DNA of 64,000 nt from Blastocrithidia nonstop (lineage: Eukaryota; Euglenozoa; Kinetoplastea; Trypanosomatida; Trypanosomatidae): positions 372,001 to 436,000 of the forward strand of contig JAQOTN010000031.1 in the NCBI GenBank assembly GCA_028554745.1, read 5' to 3'. Position 1 is the stretch's first letter; each line of letters starts with the position of its first letter. The notes beneath the pieces are model-generated. The model made no database searches. It saw only the letters and a list, made by a program, of their open reading frames with translations, and had not been told where the DNA came from. Positions 23,072-35,589 of the stretch are shown here, piece after piece. A program made the translations under genes and the position numbers.

Positions 23072-23551
23072 ATGGCTAGCTTTGCCGCGTTATAACTGTA
23101 TGTTATTATCATACCGTGCTGCCTGCTCCTCCTCATTTTCACAATACCTTCTTTCAAACTTCGGTCAATGATAACACGTCAACTGGATGTATCTAATCAT
23201 CTATTTGGCAATAAGAAGTATTGTAAATTATTTTTACTATTAGGCTGTTTGTCATGTACTTGTTTCCTTTTAGAACTCATTAACTGAAACAGTAAATATA
23301 ACAACCGTCAAGCATTTCCTGACGTTGGTCTTACATTGCAACATGATGTAAAGCGCCTGAGGTGTGAGCGCAATATGTACATCCATTTACTTGCCACTGT
23401 CCTCTGTCTCGCAATCAACACAATCATTGATATAAGCCTTTATAAAACTGAATTAAAGTGTTCTTCCGTAGACAACAACGGAACTCGCAATAATGCCAAG
23501 AATACTGATGAAATCACTACAATTGATAAAAACGTTAAGAAAACTCAATAA
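23072..23551 (+). CDS. BAP31-like ER membrane protein, 159 aa
   Basis: Three hydrophobic segments (about residues 9-26, 52-72 and 100-118) and a segment LRCERNMYIHLLATVLCLAI that resembles the third membrane helix block of BAP31, an ER chaperone/sorting protein (there typically RAQRN.YI.GF). A hydrophilic tail (about 40 residues) is shorter than the coiled coil of animal BAP31. One UAA (ALELYV) and one UGA (LINWNSK) are read as Glu and Trp. The stop UAA at 23549 is followed two codons later by another in-frame UAA. First protein gene of the rightward block. Family call is moderate. Confidence 0.68.
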
Positions 23552-23937
23552 ACTTAACAATGTTTTCGATTTTTATAATTATAAGTGAGACTTATTAAAC
23601 AAATTTATATTCAGTTGTGTCTATTATTTATAAAAATATATATACTGCACTCATACGTATGGGCTATCATTGTTAAATTACTATTACTCTTTTGTTTGCT
23701 TACAGTTTCCTTCATTAAAATTCTTTATGCATTCTTACTTTGTAACTTTAATGTTAATATTTAACTGAAGTCAATGTATTTTACCGAAATATGATTGTAA
23801 AGATAGCTTGTACCCATACTTTACGTAGTAGACTCAGCTTTCGTGTGTAATCAATGTCAATATAATATCATTAAATGACAAGATCATAGTTGTTACATAA
23901 TACTATTTTTTTTACTTTGAAATATTTTGTAATTATT
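23552..23937. other. AT-rich spacer
   Basis: Spacer between the BAP31-like gene and the splice-acceptor tract of the PPR gene. No coding-like frame. Confidence 0.5.
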
Positions 23938-23958
23938 TGCTTCTTTGAATTTCTCTAG
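23938..23958 (+). promoter_or_regulatory. Predicted trans-splice acceptor of the PPR gene
   Basis: Pyrimidine-rich tract ending in CTCTAG, 56 bases ahead of the ATG at 24014. In kinetoplastids the spliced leader is joined to the first AG after such a tract. Prediction only. Confidence 0.55.
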
Positions 23959-24013
23959 TTTGAATTATATATTGAGTAATAAAATTGACATTTATTATAT
24001 AGTTTTCGTTATA

Positions 24014-27000
24014 ATGCTAGCACTTTAGCTAGTTAAAACGTTACAACGTTATGTGTAACGCAAAAAGTGCATCTCGCAACGCTAACTTATTTCAGTTTTG
24101 CATATGGCTTATTCGTATGAGACACAACGAAAACAACAACTTAATCAAAACTGTAGTTATAGTGCTACTTGACGTCAGAATAGATAGATTGCAATACCAG
24201 CAATATACACTAATAACCATTAGGATGATAACTATAATTGTAGAAAGTCGGACTAGTGTTAACGTGATGTAAAAAGGCAAAACATTTGTGCGTTTACATC
24301 TGGATGATAGTATGCACTTCAAGTATTGTAATTAACACGACACATCAAACTATAAAAACATAAGTAATTACTATAATCACCTTCACTTTTTACAACTCAA
24401 TATTATAACTCAATGTAAGGGCGAAATCGAGTAAGATAATCAAATGTAAAGAAGTTCGTTAGAGGTACTAAAACCTATGCCACGTAATCATGATAAAGTA
24501 GTAGAAATAGTGTTAATAATGCTGAAGCATTAGCAGCTATTTATTTAATTAATCACGTCATCTTTCCACCATCTGCGTCACGGAAATATTTGTACATGTT
24601 GCAACGCTGAAGATAGTGTATGTTACATCCACAGAAACAGAACAGTTAATGTTACGTATAATGTGGTGTGAATGAGCAGTGATGCATGAATAGATGCAAT
24701 AACTAATATAGCAATAATTTAAACAATACATATGGAAAATCACTACTTACTTTGTCTCCATAAATATCATTAGCATCACAACAACTAGTTTACTTTCCAC
24801 CTCACTTGACAGCACAAGGTTGAATGCAACTTAGTTTCCATTTATCATTGCTTTCCCATACATCGTTGTAGTAATCAACAAAAGTACATTCACACTTTGC
24901 TTCACAGCCTTCGTTACAGTCATCATCATAAACACACAAAATATGCAAAACAAAGTGCAAATAAACATAACTTTCTTTGTTGAGGAGTGGTTGGTAGTAG
25001 TCAATAAGGTTGTATGAGCAAATAGTGCAAACTAAGATGCAATTAGAGCTAACAAATGCTGTTGGCATCTCAACTAAACATTACCAACAAAATTCAAGAT
25101 GAAAAAAGAAGAACGATAAAGATGTAAACAGTAAATTTAGTGGTGAAGTAAATGCACGGCATTACTAGTAACAGAAGTAATTGTGTTCAGCCATTAACAA
25201 TAGTGTTCTGTCTTACGTACATCACATTACTCTTACGACACTTCTGCAATCTGGTCAGTGGTAGCATGCCATACTCATGTACAAACATGCAATGTACCGG
25301 CGCTAACTTCCAGACTACGTCACCACTGGCCATCTCATTCATTTTTTGTGACAAAAGAAGAGATGATAGCAAGTATTGTAAATATATACATATGTTGTGT
25401 AGAAGCTACGATAACAGCTGGTTAATGTAATAAACAAAACTACTAGAATGATTGTACAGTAATGTTATTTGAACGAACAACAAGTATATCAGGTTACATT
25501 ATTTGCAAACAAAAATAATAAATGTCATGCTAATTCATTGCCGTTAGTGCGTTAAAAATTATCAGAAGTGCGAAAATGAAGTGTTACAATATCAATAGCC
25601 ATGCAGTGTGTTAGTTAACACAAACCATAATTACTGCTGAAAATGTTGCACATGTGCGTACTCACTATTGCTTATCTGCGACATAACAACAGTAGAGTTG
25701 CAGCAATGAAAAATGATTTGCATTCTACGTCAAGCGTGCGTTAACAAACATAGCTTTAATCTTTACAATAGCATGTTACTGAACCTGATATAAAAGAATA
25801 AAGTGTGAAACAATAAAATTATCAAACAGCGCAATAACACTCCATTTAGCCACACAAATAAACAAAAAAGTTTTAACGATATTCATTGTTCAAGCTAAAC
25901 AGCAACTTTTTGTCAGCAGTATCAAACTTGCATTCTTAGGCTGAACGCATTGCAATAATGCGCTTTGCACGCGAGAATAGTCTGCTCTCACACTACTACA
26001 TCATTCGTGGTTTACTGTCAAGGAATGAGTGGAGAGAAGCAGTAGCTGTTTTTGCCGATGGTGTTGCTAAAGCCTAAAAGCATGAAGATGGTTTAAATCA
26101 GCATAGTATATAATAGTGTCGATTGTTTTTTTTACGGTCAGCTACATGTGACAATGTGCAACACATTATTTCTTACCTACAGCTAGTCACAAAACGTGCA
26201 CCATCTTCATTACAGTTAACACGAAGTGAAATTGAGGCTGTGCTATCAAAAGCATTACAAACGACAAATACATAATCACCATTATCATCACAACTAACGA
26301 GATAACAACAATAGGTGAAATACAATACGCGGAAACAGAACAACGTGCACACTTAGCGCATAGCAAACGCTGACGTATAATACGCACAGGAAACATAGTA
26401 GACATTGTGCAACGGAAAACAGAGCACAATTGACGCAGTAAAAAAAGTCACACCATTTTGACGTTACACACTTGCCATCTTGGAAGCAAATTACCCATAA
26501 GCTAACAAATTATCTTGTTAGATGTCAACATCAACGGTGCACTGCAACCATTGACAGCAATGCGACAAAGTAGACAACGGAATAAGTGCATCACCATCAG
26601 TCAGATAAATTTCATTTTTTCTGAGGTGTAAAGATTTGCCATGAGATATTGCGTTGTACTGATTTTAGCGAGCATTACAAAATACGTCTACTCAGTACAA
26701 AACGTAACTGATGCAGAATGTAGTGCGCAAGGCATACAAAAAGTAAAACAGATATATTAGTGCAATGAGGCAAAATGAGATGATGTACTGCAGTAGTAAA
26801 ACATATATAAGTATGTTGTGCACATTTTACAATAACATGATAAATATTTTGTATGAACAAGAAAGGACGGCAGAAGCTTAAAATACAATATTGTCCGCAA
26901 TTAAATAAATCTCACCGTTCTATCTATCTGCAACAGTTTTAATGAAAAGTGATTTGACCTTTTTGACAAAAGTGTTTTAGAATTAAAATGTTCGTGTGAA

Positions 27001-28930
27001 CTAGCAAGTATTGTACCGCATTCTGTAAACCTCATCAATGACTGACAAGAGCCAAACCGGAGATAAAGATGCTAAAGTGTAGACTCTAATACCACGTGCC
27101 CTCATTGTTGTTGCTCTCATACTACATAAGTAATATAAATTGTAATTTGTGCCACAATCAATGCTGACAGAGTATTGTCTAGCACCTACAACAGTAATTG
27201 CAAAGCAAGACTAAAAATTATTACGTACGCAGCTAAACACCCTAACTCATTTCAGTTCTGCAATACACTATCAAATATTTCGTGTCATGCGTGAAGTAGT
27301 TGTAGATGACAACATTAGATGACATTTATGCACAAATTACATAAAAATGTTAATGACGTCACTTTTGTCTCAGTTTATACCAAGATAGTAGTAACAATCT
27401 ACTTCTGCACATCATTTACGTCAATTGCATAGTACATGTACATCAACAACTTCTTTTTCGTCATCAGTGAGGACATCGCTAATAGATCAACATGAGCTGT
27501 TTGAAGTAGCATTTGAGGCAATTGTGACATTGTGTAGTGTTAAGATTACATGTAGCCCATAACGCCAAGATGTAAATTTGCCACTTGAAATACGACATAA
27601 ATGTCACATGCACAATGCACAAAAAACACAAAAGTTGTTGTAAATACCAACGTTTTAGTAACAATTAGTAATCACGAATGATATACTCACATTTACTTTT
27701 GTTCGATGTCAATGTGTGCCTCGTATCGTCAAGTTGTTGCCAACACAAATAGATCGCCTGCTAAGACGAGTAAATTCTAATAACTATAACAGTTATAGTG
27801 AAAATGATGATGATAATAATAATTGTCACAAGAAAAGTACAGAAGCCATTAACACCGCATTACGTGCATTAGCCTGTGCTCGCATGATAACACTAATAAT
27901 TAATCAAATAAGCAATCATGTAGGTAATCATGATTGCAAAGGTGATGAGTAAAACACAACAAGGTAGAGCAACTGTAATAGGGCAAACAATGAAGAGTGA
28001 TAATAACTGTTGCACAATCCAGTATTTGCTCACAATCTTATTAGACTTTGCTGTCGTGTAAGTGAACACTGCCACGAATTGCAAACCATTTACAGTGATA
28101 TCGAAGGAATGAATGCAATTGACGACAAACGTGACAATAATAAGCAAAGAACAGATGCTGATGTCGATCAAAGTAACGACAACTGCGATGTAATAACAAA
28201 AAAATAATGAAATACTATTGCAAATATTAGTGCGATAAGTAAATAGTGTTTACAATAAATTTAAACGAAGATGTGATAGTGCGCTTACAAATTGTTGAAG
28301 TGACAGTGTGCGTAATGTGGCATAATAAGTGTTCATGCAAATACATTGCCTCAAATTTATGTGTTGTGCAAGAGCCAGAAAATGGCCTGAAAAAGAGCAC
28401 TATAGATTACTCAGTATTTATTCTAACTACAACAACAATATTAATCTAGTAAATCACAGAACAAACAGACGAACAATGTCAAAGAGCAAAATAATGCAGT
28501 AAACATGCAAAGCTAAAAGTACAAGAAGAGGAATAACAATGTAATGTATAAACAAGAAAAACAAGAATTTCACAACGTGAATAGAGTTAAAACGCAACAC
28601 CGTTTTCCGACCCAGCCAGTACAAGCCACACACTACAATGTGTATGTGCGCACGTTTGGTAATACAAAAGGTTTACGATGATGATATGGCGCATTCCCAC
28701 AGCACGTATTTTCGCAATTGATGTACAATAACAATCCGTCAGCGTTAAATGTTCTTTTTGATGAGGGCGAAAATGACGATGATGACAATAATAATAACAT
28801 TAGTAAAAATAATAATTAAAGCAACAGTGACTGTAAAGGCAGCAGCAATAATGCAGCGTGTGACAGTGCATCAAACTAACAGCAAGGCGTAACTTTTACA
28901 ACAATACCATCAGCAGTACACAAATGATAA
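24014..28930 (+). CDS. Giant pentatricopeptide-repeat-like (PPR) protein, 1638 aa
   Basis: A continuous frame of 1639 codons that is almost invisible with standard stops. Repeats of the kinetoplastid PPR/TPR style are seen along the first two thirds: CAFTSGWEYALQVLELTRH, LLRSGWEESIRLYEQIVQ, LLQSGQWEHAILMYKHAMY, FLWQKKRWEQVLEIYTYVVE and LLSRNEWREAVAVFADGVAKA. The W(E)xA...Y/L spacing is typical of these RNA-binding helical repeats; such proteins act mainly on mitochondrial RNA in trypanosomatids. The last 300 residues are Asn/Asp-rich. No clear presequence. Recoded codons are very dense; Trp of SGWEYA is UGA. End uncertain: UAA at 28928 or 28940. Start chosen as first ATG after the predicted splice acceptor. 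Exact target unknown. Confidence 0.75.
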
Positions 28931-30548
28931 ACAAAGCAGTAATTACTTTATTTATATATATTTTTTTTATTATAACTAACTAGCATCAATTTCATAATTC
29001 ATTTCGAAAAAAAGTTAATCTGTTCTTGTTAATAAAAAATATTTAGTTTTGTATGTGCACGTGATTGCAAAGTTTAATTAAGTAATTTGCGAAACATGTA
29101 CATAGGAAAATATCACCTTAATGTAGTTAAGTGTAATAGCCAAATTTCATTCCATATATCGACTTAGCAGTTCTGCTTACTAGTTTTATTAGCGCTAATA
29201 TGCACATATTGACCTATTATGCATATTCATTCATTACTAAATATTTGCTGTGCTGATTTATACATTCATGCATACGTACTCCTCTTCTTAACAAACAAAC
29301 AGATAATAGTTCGGAAAAAAGTGCATACACATTCTTATGACATCATTCTTGCATGTCGAACATAGTTTTCTTGATATTTCACTGTTGCTAATAAAACCCT
29401 GATGAATACTGTGTTGCTATGATAGTTTGCTATTGCAATGTTGTCGTGAGAAGTTTTTAGTGTTGAGGTAAGTTATACTCACCCTTTTTGCATGCACAAA
29501 AATAAATGTTCTGTGTTCGCACATGTATGCAAAGTTATGCATATTATTTGATTACTGTGTTAACAGTGAAGATTTATGTCACTTGACTTTGTGAAGTAGA
29601 TAACACGTGATGCAATAACTAAAAAGTGTAAATTCAAGTGATGTAATGATACTTATTTATTGCAAAGTTACCCTGTCATTGCATCGTCTCACGTTGTCAA
29701 CTGAATATTACGCGAAATAAAAATAATAATAATAAATAAGCTGCATAGTAAACAAAAACCACATGTATGCAATTCCTCTATCATATACTTGTTATTTTGT
29801 ACCGTTATCGTTAACGTCTTTACCTTTATCTTATACTATAGTAGTTATTACTTTTTTTGGTATGTTGATTACTTCAAACATAAAATTGTATTGTACATGT
29901 AAAGCAGTTGATTCATTTGCTTTTACTACCATAAATAAAGTAAGTGACTGACTGTATTGTTTCTACGTTGTACATGTATTTGTATACGCAACAGCACAAA
30001 GTGTTAGTCGGTGAAGACAAGATTGATGCACTAGCAGCAAAAAATATATAGTTTTATTTGTATGTTACAATAGTTAGTATTACTTAGTGTGTTCTCTTGT
30101 ACTTTATAACTACTTACTTATCTCGGTTTTACATATTATGATTGTTATATAAGTAATTGCTAAAAAAAGTTAGTTATATTTTTATTTGTGAAAAGCTAGT
30201 GCAACTTTATATCATTACTTTACATTTTTTATTTGTTGTTTTGTTTGTCAATAGCATGTAACGTTATAATTGTTACTGCAACACTATTATTGTTTTTCCA
30301 TGTGTAAGTCAATGCTGTTACAACTGTGCAATGATAATAACTATTTTTGTTTTTTTATTTTGTATTCGTATCACGTTTAATGTTGCCTTTATTTAACAAA
30401 AACAGAATAACTTATTGTAAAAAATTTCCTTGACATCGCAGTCAATTGTATAGCAATATAACGTTTATTCATAATATTTTGTTTTTTGTCAACACACTTT
30501 TTTCACCCATCGTATTTATAAGTGACAATATAGTGTTATATCGCCAAA
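28931..30548. other. AT-rich spacer
   Basis: 1.6 kb, T-rich towards its right end, as expected of a leader and trans-splicing region for the thiolase gene. No coding-like frame. Confidence 0.55.
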
Positions 30549-31892
30549 ATGCATCAATCATTTATGTTGTTAGAAAAGGCAGTGTTTGTTACTGGTTGTC
30601 GTACGCCATTCGTCAAATCCTCTGGTAGCTTTAAGAATTTGACCTCGTTAGATCTTGCCGTTCACTCCGTTCGTGGTTTACTTGACAAGACAAAGATTGA
30701 CCCTAAAGTCATTGATCACATCATATGAGGCAATGTTGTTCTGCAACCGAGCGCACATAACTGCGCTCGTGAGATTGTTGTTGATTTGCATTTACCGTCA
30801 TCCATTACAGCTCACTCGACAAGCATGGCATGCATGAGTGGACTAAATGCTATTATTCAGGCATTCATGATGATTGAGTCCAATCACGCAGATGTCATTA
30901 TCGCCGGTGGAAGTGATAGCATGAGTAACCCGCCTGTTACACTTCCACAGAGTGTAACACATGGTCTGCTAAGCATGCAAAAGAAAGGTATTTGAGGCTT
31001 TTTGCACGAGGCAGGCATGAACCCACTCAAGTGACTTCCCGCAGGAACGCCGTTGACGTAGCGAAGCACTGGAAAAACGATGGGCTGGCATGCAGATATG
31101 ATGGCAGAGATCAATCACATCTCACGCTCGTAGCAGGAGTAGCTGGCATTAGCCTCACACAAACACGCCGCTGAAGCGGAAGCAAAGGGCTACCTGAGTG
31201 ATGAAATGACAGCGGTGACGCTACCTAAGCACAGTAAAGGTGGCAAGAGTAAGAAACAATCTGATATTATTATAAGCAAAGATGAACTCATTCAGCGTAA
31301 TTTGTAGAAGATGAAAACGAAAATGCCAACCATGAGTCCTGTCTTTCGCAAGACAAACGGCACCGTCACGGCTGCCACGTCTTCGGCGCTGACTGATGGT
31401 GCGTGTGCTACACTAGTCATGTCGGAACGAAAGGCAAAAGAACTCAACCTGCCAACTGACGTAACACTGAAAAGCTGGCAGTTTTGTGGGTATGAACCGT
31501 TTCCGCAACTTTTGCTTGCACCCGCGCTGGGTTGGGGCCCTGCGTTGGCCAAAGCACAACTCACCGCGGAAGACATTGACTTGTTTGAAGTTCATGAAGC
31601 CTTTGCCGCGCAAGTCCTGGCCACGATCAAATGCCTCAGCTCACCGTAATTTTTTGAAAAGCACACTGGTCGTAAAGAGGCGGTCATCAAGAAGCAGCCG
31701 TTTGACATGAGTAAACTCAACGTAAACGGCAGTTCAATTGCACTGGGTCATCCATTTGCTGCAACTGGAGGTCGTATTGCGACATCGTTGGCGAATGAGT
31801 TGCGGCGAACCGGCAAACGTCATGGGTTTGTTAGCATTTGTGCCGCAGGTGGCCTTGGTGGGGTGGCCGTCTTCGAACACACTCCAAAGTAA
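30549..31892 (+). CDS. 3-ketoacyl-CoA thiolase, trifunctional-enzyme beta-subunit type, 447 aa
   Basis: Cleaves 3-ketoacyl-CoA with CoA in fatty-acid beta-oxidation, probably mitochondrial. Catalytic Cys95 lies in TSMACMSG, the His in [10 protein letters not shown], the GHP in [12 protein letters not shown] and the second Cys in [24 protein letters not shown] and [18 protein letters not shown] are signatures of the trifunctional beta subunit rather than of short thiolases. Three UGA read as Trp (IIWGNVV, GIWGFLH, LKWLP), four UAG and one UAA as Glu. In-frame UAAs recur at and after the end (31890, 31899, 31914, 31920). Length matches the family. Fits an organism that oxidises fatty acids; the partner alpha subunit is not in the window. 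Confidence 0.93.
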
Positions 31893-33711
31893 ACAACATA
31901 AACAAAGCAAATGTAAATATAATGTTTAACAACATCAAGTAATTGAGCAATTCGCGTAATAATATTAATTTATTTAGTTTAGCTGTACTTGATTTCTGCT
32001 TTTTCTGTTTGTGTTTGTGTTTTCTTACTACATAAATTACATTATTACTTTTTTTGTGTATTATGGAGAGTAATTGTATCCCTTAAAGTTTGCTGGCATT
32101 TGCTGTTATCACATTAACAAAAAGAAATAATGTAAATCAAACTGTATATAATAAGCAGTATGGTCACATAGGATTATTGACTGCGTTAAGCTTGCCTAAA
32201 TATAAGTGCATGAAAGAAACATGCAACACAAACACACACAAACGTTCATGCTACAAGTATATTGTTATCTTTATTCTCTACATTAATATTATCATCATCA
32301 TTTGTTATACTTTGTTAAACACTATTTGTTTATGATTTGTTCTTTTTGCAATTCATGCTAGTACGCAAATTACACTTTTTATTTATGGTCAAAACTACAT
32401 CATTGTTTTACTATTGTAAATAATGTGTAGTGTTACGAGGTGTAATTATTATCATATGAATGACAGCAAGTTGATTAACTGCTAATGTAAATTGCCAAGC
32501 AAATAAGAAGTATTGCACAGCTTTATTTTTTTTAGGTATGAAGCAATATATATATGTTTGTTTTGCAATCAAACATGTAATCGTTATGTTTTTGTCCCAA
32601 GTTTCACAATTGTTACTTTTTCACCTTATCGTAAAATATTTCACAGTCAAGCTTTATCGAATCGTTAAATTTTCCACATTCTGTTTAGTGTTTTAGTGTA
32701 GTTCATCATTTGCAAATAACTTTTTTTTTTCAATTTGATAAAATCGATCGAATAAAAATAAATGCAATAACAACTGTTTGTATTTATATTCTTTATGTTA
32801 TTAACATTATGTAATTTATTAGTTGACTTTTATAATCTACAAAATACATAAATATTACACAAAAAATTCACAAACAAAATGTGCTAATCTTCAACACTTA
32901 TTACAATAACTGACAAATGTATATTTGTTTTGCTTTGTCTACTTTAGGATTAATAAATATTGACAATCACATAAACATTCTTGATTTTCTTGTTTTGCCA
33001 TCTTTCTCTTTACGTGCCGTATATATTACATATTTGATTTGCACTTTTCTTTAACATTTTGTCAAACTGTATCGACTGTACACAAAACTAAAAATAGTAT
33101 TGCCTTATATATTACCAATTTTATATCTCTTTACACAAACACGCACACACTCTTATCGATGAGAACAAAATCTATTGTCTTGTTTAAGATAGTGACATTT
33201 TCTGTTCACATTCACTTTTTTATTTTTCTTTTATCGAACAAACATTGTTATTTTTGCAATATTCTAATTATAATTTTGTGATTATCGTTGATGATGATAA
33301 GCTTACTAGTTATTGGAAAACTTGTATAAGAGCAAAAATGATGTTTCTGTTTGATTACTGTCAATCAAGGTTTTCTTGGTCGTTAGCAAAAATAATAGTA
33401 GTATCTAAAGAAATTAGTGTGTAAACGTATGTCACATGTTCAAGTTTGTTGTGTAATATGAGTAATGTATATTTTTGCTTCATAAGTAAATGTGAATGCC
33501 TTTTTTTTGTCAACTAATTTCTGTTTATTTATTTTTATGTTGTCACAGTTGTATCACGTATTATTTAATCATAAAATCAAGCGAGACAAATTTGTTTAGT
33601 GTGATTTATAAATAATATTATATCAATCTATAGTTATTGTTCTAACTTTACTGTAGTGGTATTTACGTGATACATTGTCATCAGTCATCGCACGTTATTA
33701 CTATTATCATC
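31893..33711. other. AT-rich spacer
   Basis: 1.8 kb with no supported gene. It holds the thiolase 3' UTR with several early UAAs and the DPH5 leader. Confidence 0.55.
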
Positions 33712-34527
33712 ATGTTTACTTTAGTTGGTCTAGGTCTCGGTGACGCAAACGACATCACACTGAAAGGTTTAGCCGCTGTACAACAGGCAGACATTGTTTA
33801 TCTTGAGGCATACACATCGTTTCTCATTCAAGCAAGTGTTGAATAGTTGCATAAACTTTACGGGAAAGATATTATTATTGCCCACCGTGAAACCGTGTAG
33901 AGTGGTGAAGTGCTAAACGAGGCAGACACTAAAACAGTTGTGCTGCTCGTAGTCGGTGACGTTTTTGGTGCTACTACTCATTCTGACCTCATTGTACGAT
34001 GTCATGAAAAGCAGATAGAGTGTCACGTTATTCACAATGCATCTATACTGAATGCGGTAGGTTGTTGTGGATTGCAATTGTACCGGTTTGGTCAAACCAT
34101 TTCTCTGTGCTTTTGAACCTAGACATGACAGCCCGATTCATGATATGACAAGCTGCTCGCTAACCGTCAATCAGGGTTGCACACGTTGGTGTTGCTAGAC
34201 ATAAAAACACGATAGATTTCAAACGAAAATTTAGCACGTGGTCGTGAAATCTATTAGCCACCGCGGTTTATGACCATTGCAGAGGCGGTAAAGCAGATGT
34301 TGGAAGTATAGAAGCGTAAGAACGGGAATGCGATAAATGTAGACGGCTCCTCATACGCGGTAGGAGTAGCACGTGTTGGCTCGTCAACCCAACAGATTGT
34401 TGCTGCTACCATGGCAGAGTTACAGACAATTGATTTTGGTGCACCACTACACTCGTTAGTCATTGCCGGTGACATTCATGCATGTGAGAAAGAACATGTG
34501 CAACTGTACGAGTTGTCATGATAGTAA
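33712..34527 (+). CDS. DPH5: Diphthine synthase (diphthamide methyltransferase DPH5), 271 aa
   Basis: AdoMet-dependent methyltransferase that methylates the modified His of elongation factor 2 during diphthamide synthesis, in the cytosol. Conserved blocks: [17 protein letters not shown] at the start, [70 protein letters not shown] and PLHSLVIAG. The invariant-looking Glu of YEPPR is coded by UAG and the Trp of TWQPDSWYDK by [13 protein letters not shown] has Val where Pro is usual. Length fits DPH5 (about 270-285). The end reads UGA, UAG, then UAA UAA, so I read the protein as ending in Trp-Glu. Confidence 0.95.
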
Positions 34528-35490
34528 TAACAACAGTAAAGATTATTAAAATAATTTTGCACAAACTAAATTTTTTTATCAGTATTATGCATGCTTATAC
34601 TGAGTGTTGCAAATACTTTAATAATAACAATTTTTATTAACTTTTCTTCCCTTAATAACTAAAGGATGTTTGACGTAGTGTAAAGATGACATGCTTGTGT
34701 CACAGTTGTAGTTAACGCCAAACAAACAAAATCAAGTCTAGGCAACACATTTATCTACATGCAATCTTTCTTGTATCATTATTATTATAATAACAATGAT
34801 AATTTGTGTGTGTGTGTTTTAGTTTTTTCTTCTTTACGGTGCAACGACGTGATATACACGTTAGCATTTTATTTTTTTACGTTATAATAATAACAAACAA
34901 AGTAAATTTATAATTTAGCATTTGTGCTTATAGTCAATCTCTATCATGTGCAATCACACCAATTATACACGATATTGCCAAAGTGAGAATGGGCAAGACA
35001 ATGAGTGATAACATTACCTTCTACATACTTATTTTTTTACTTTACTTGTTTCACGTGTTTTATTTTGAAAGGACATATTGTTTAGCAGCAGTATTACAGA
35101 AGTTTATTATTCTACAATTATTATTTTTCTCTTAAATCTCTTTAGCATAGTTACATTTATTTTTGTTTGTTTGCTTGTATTTCTTCTTTGCTGCCTTTAT
35201 TTTTACTTACTCCTAGTAGTACTACAGATTGTTTGCTTTAATTTGTTTTATACTTTACCAAGTATATGTAATAAACGTAAAATTATATATTAGTTTGCAC
35301 TAGACTATTCTCTCTTTTCAACATTATTCTTTTTATTTTATATTTTTGACATTGATTGAACAATAGTAGTACAAGTATACACTAATTTGACACACATTCA
35401 CACACCCATAATTGTTCGTACGTAGACTTTCTAAAAAAAAATTTGCCGTAATTCTACGCTGACTAATTCGGCGAATTTATCTTTATCAAC
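34528..35490. other. AT-rich spacer
   Basis: No coding-like frame. T-rich on its right side, leading into the acceptor tract of the LRR gene. Confidence 0.55.
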
Positions 35491-35534
35491 TTCTTTTTTT
35501 TCTTTTGTGTTTGCCTTATCTTCATCATTTTTAG
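35491..35534 (+). promoter_or_regulatory. Predicted trans-splice acceptor of the LRR gene
   Basis: Long T/C tract followed by TTTTTAG at 35534, 56 bases before the ATG at 35590. Prediction by pattern only. Confidence 0.55.
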
Positions 35535-35589
35535 TCATTTATACTGTCCTGATTGTTCTTTATAACTTTTCCTTTTTTGTGTGAATATA

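Noticed and set aside
24802-25068. Cys-rich membrane-like frame on the minus strand
   Set aside because: It is antisense to the continuous plus-strand PPR gene, which shows repeats and fits the direction of neighbouring genes.
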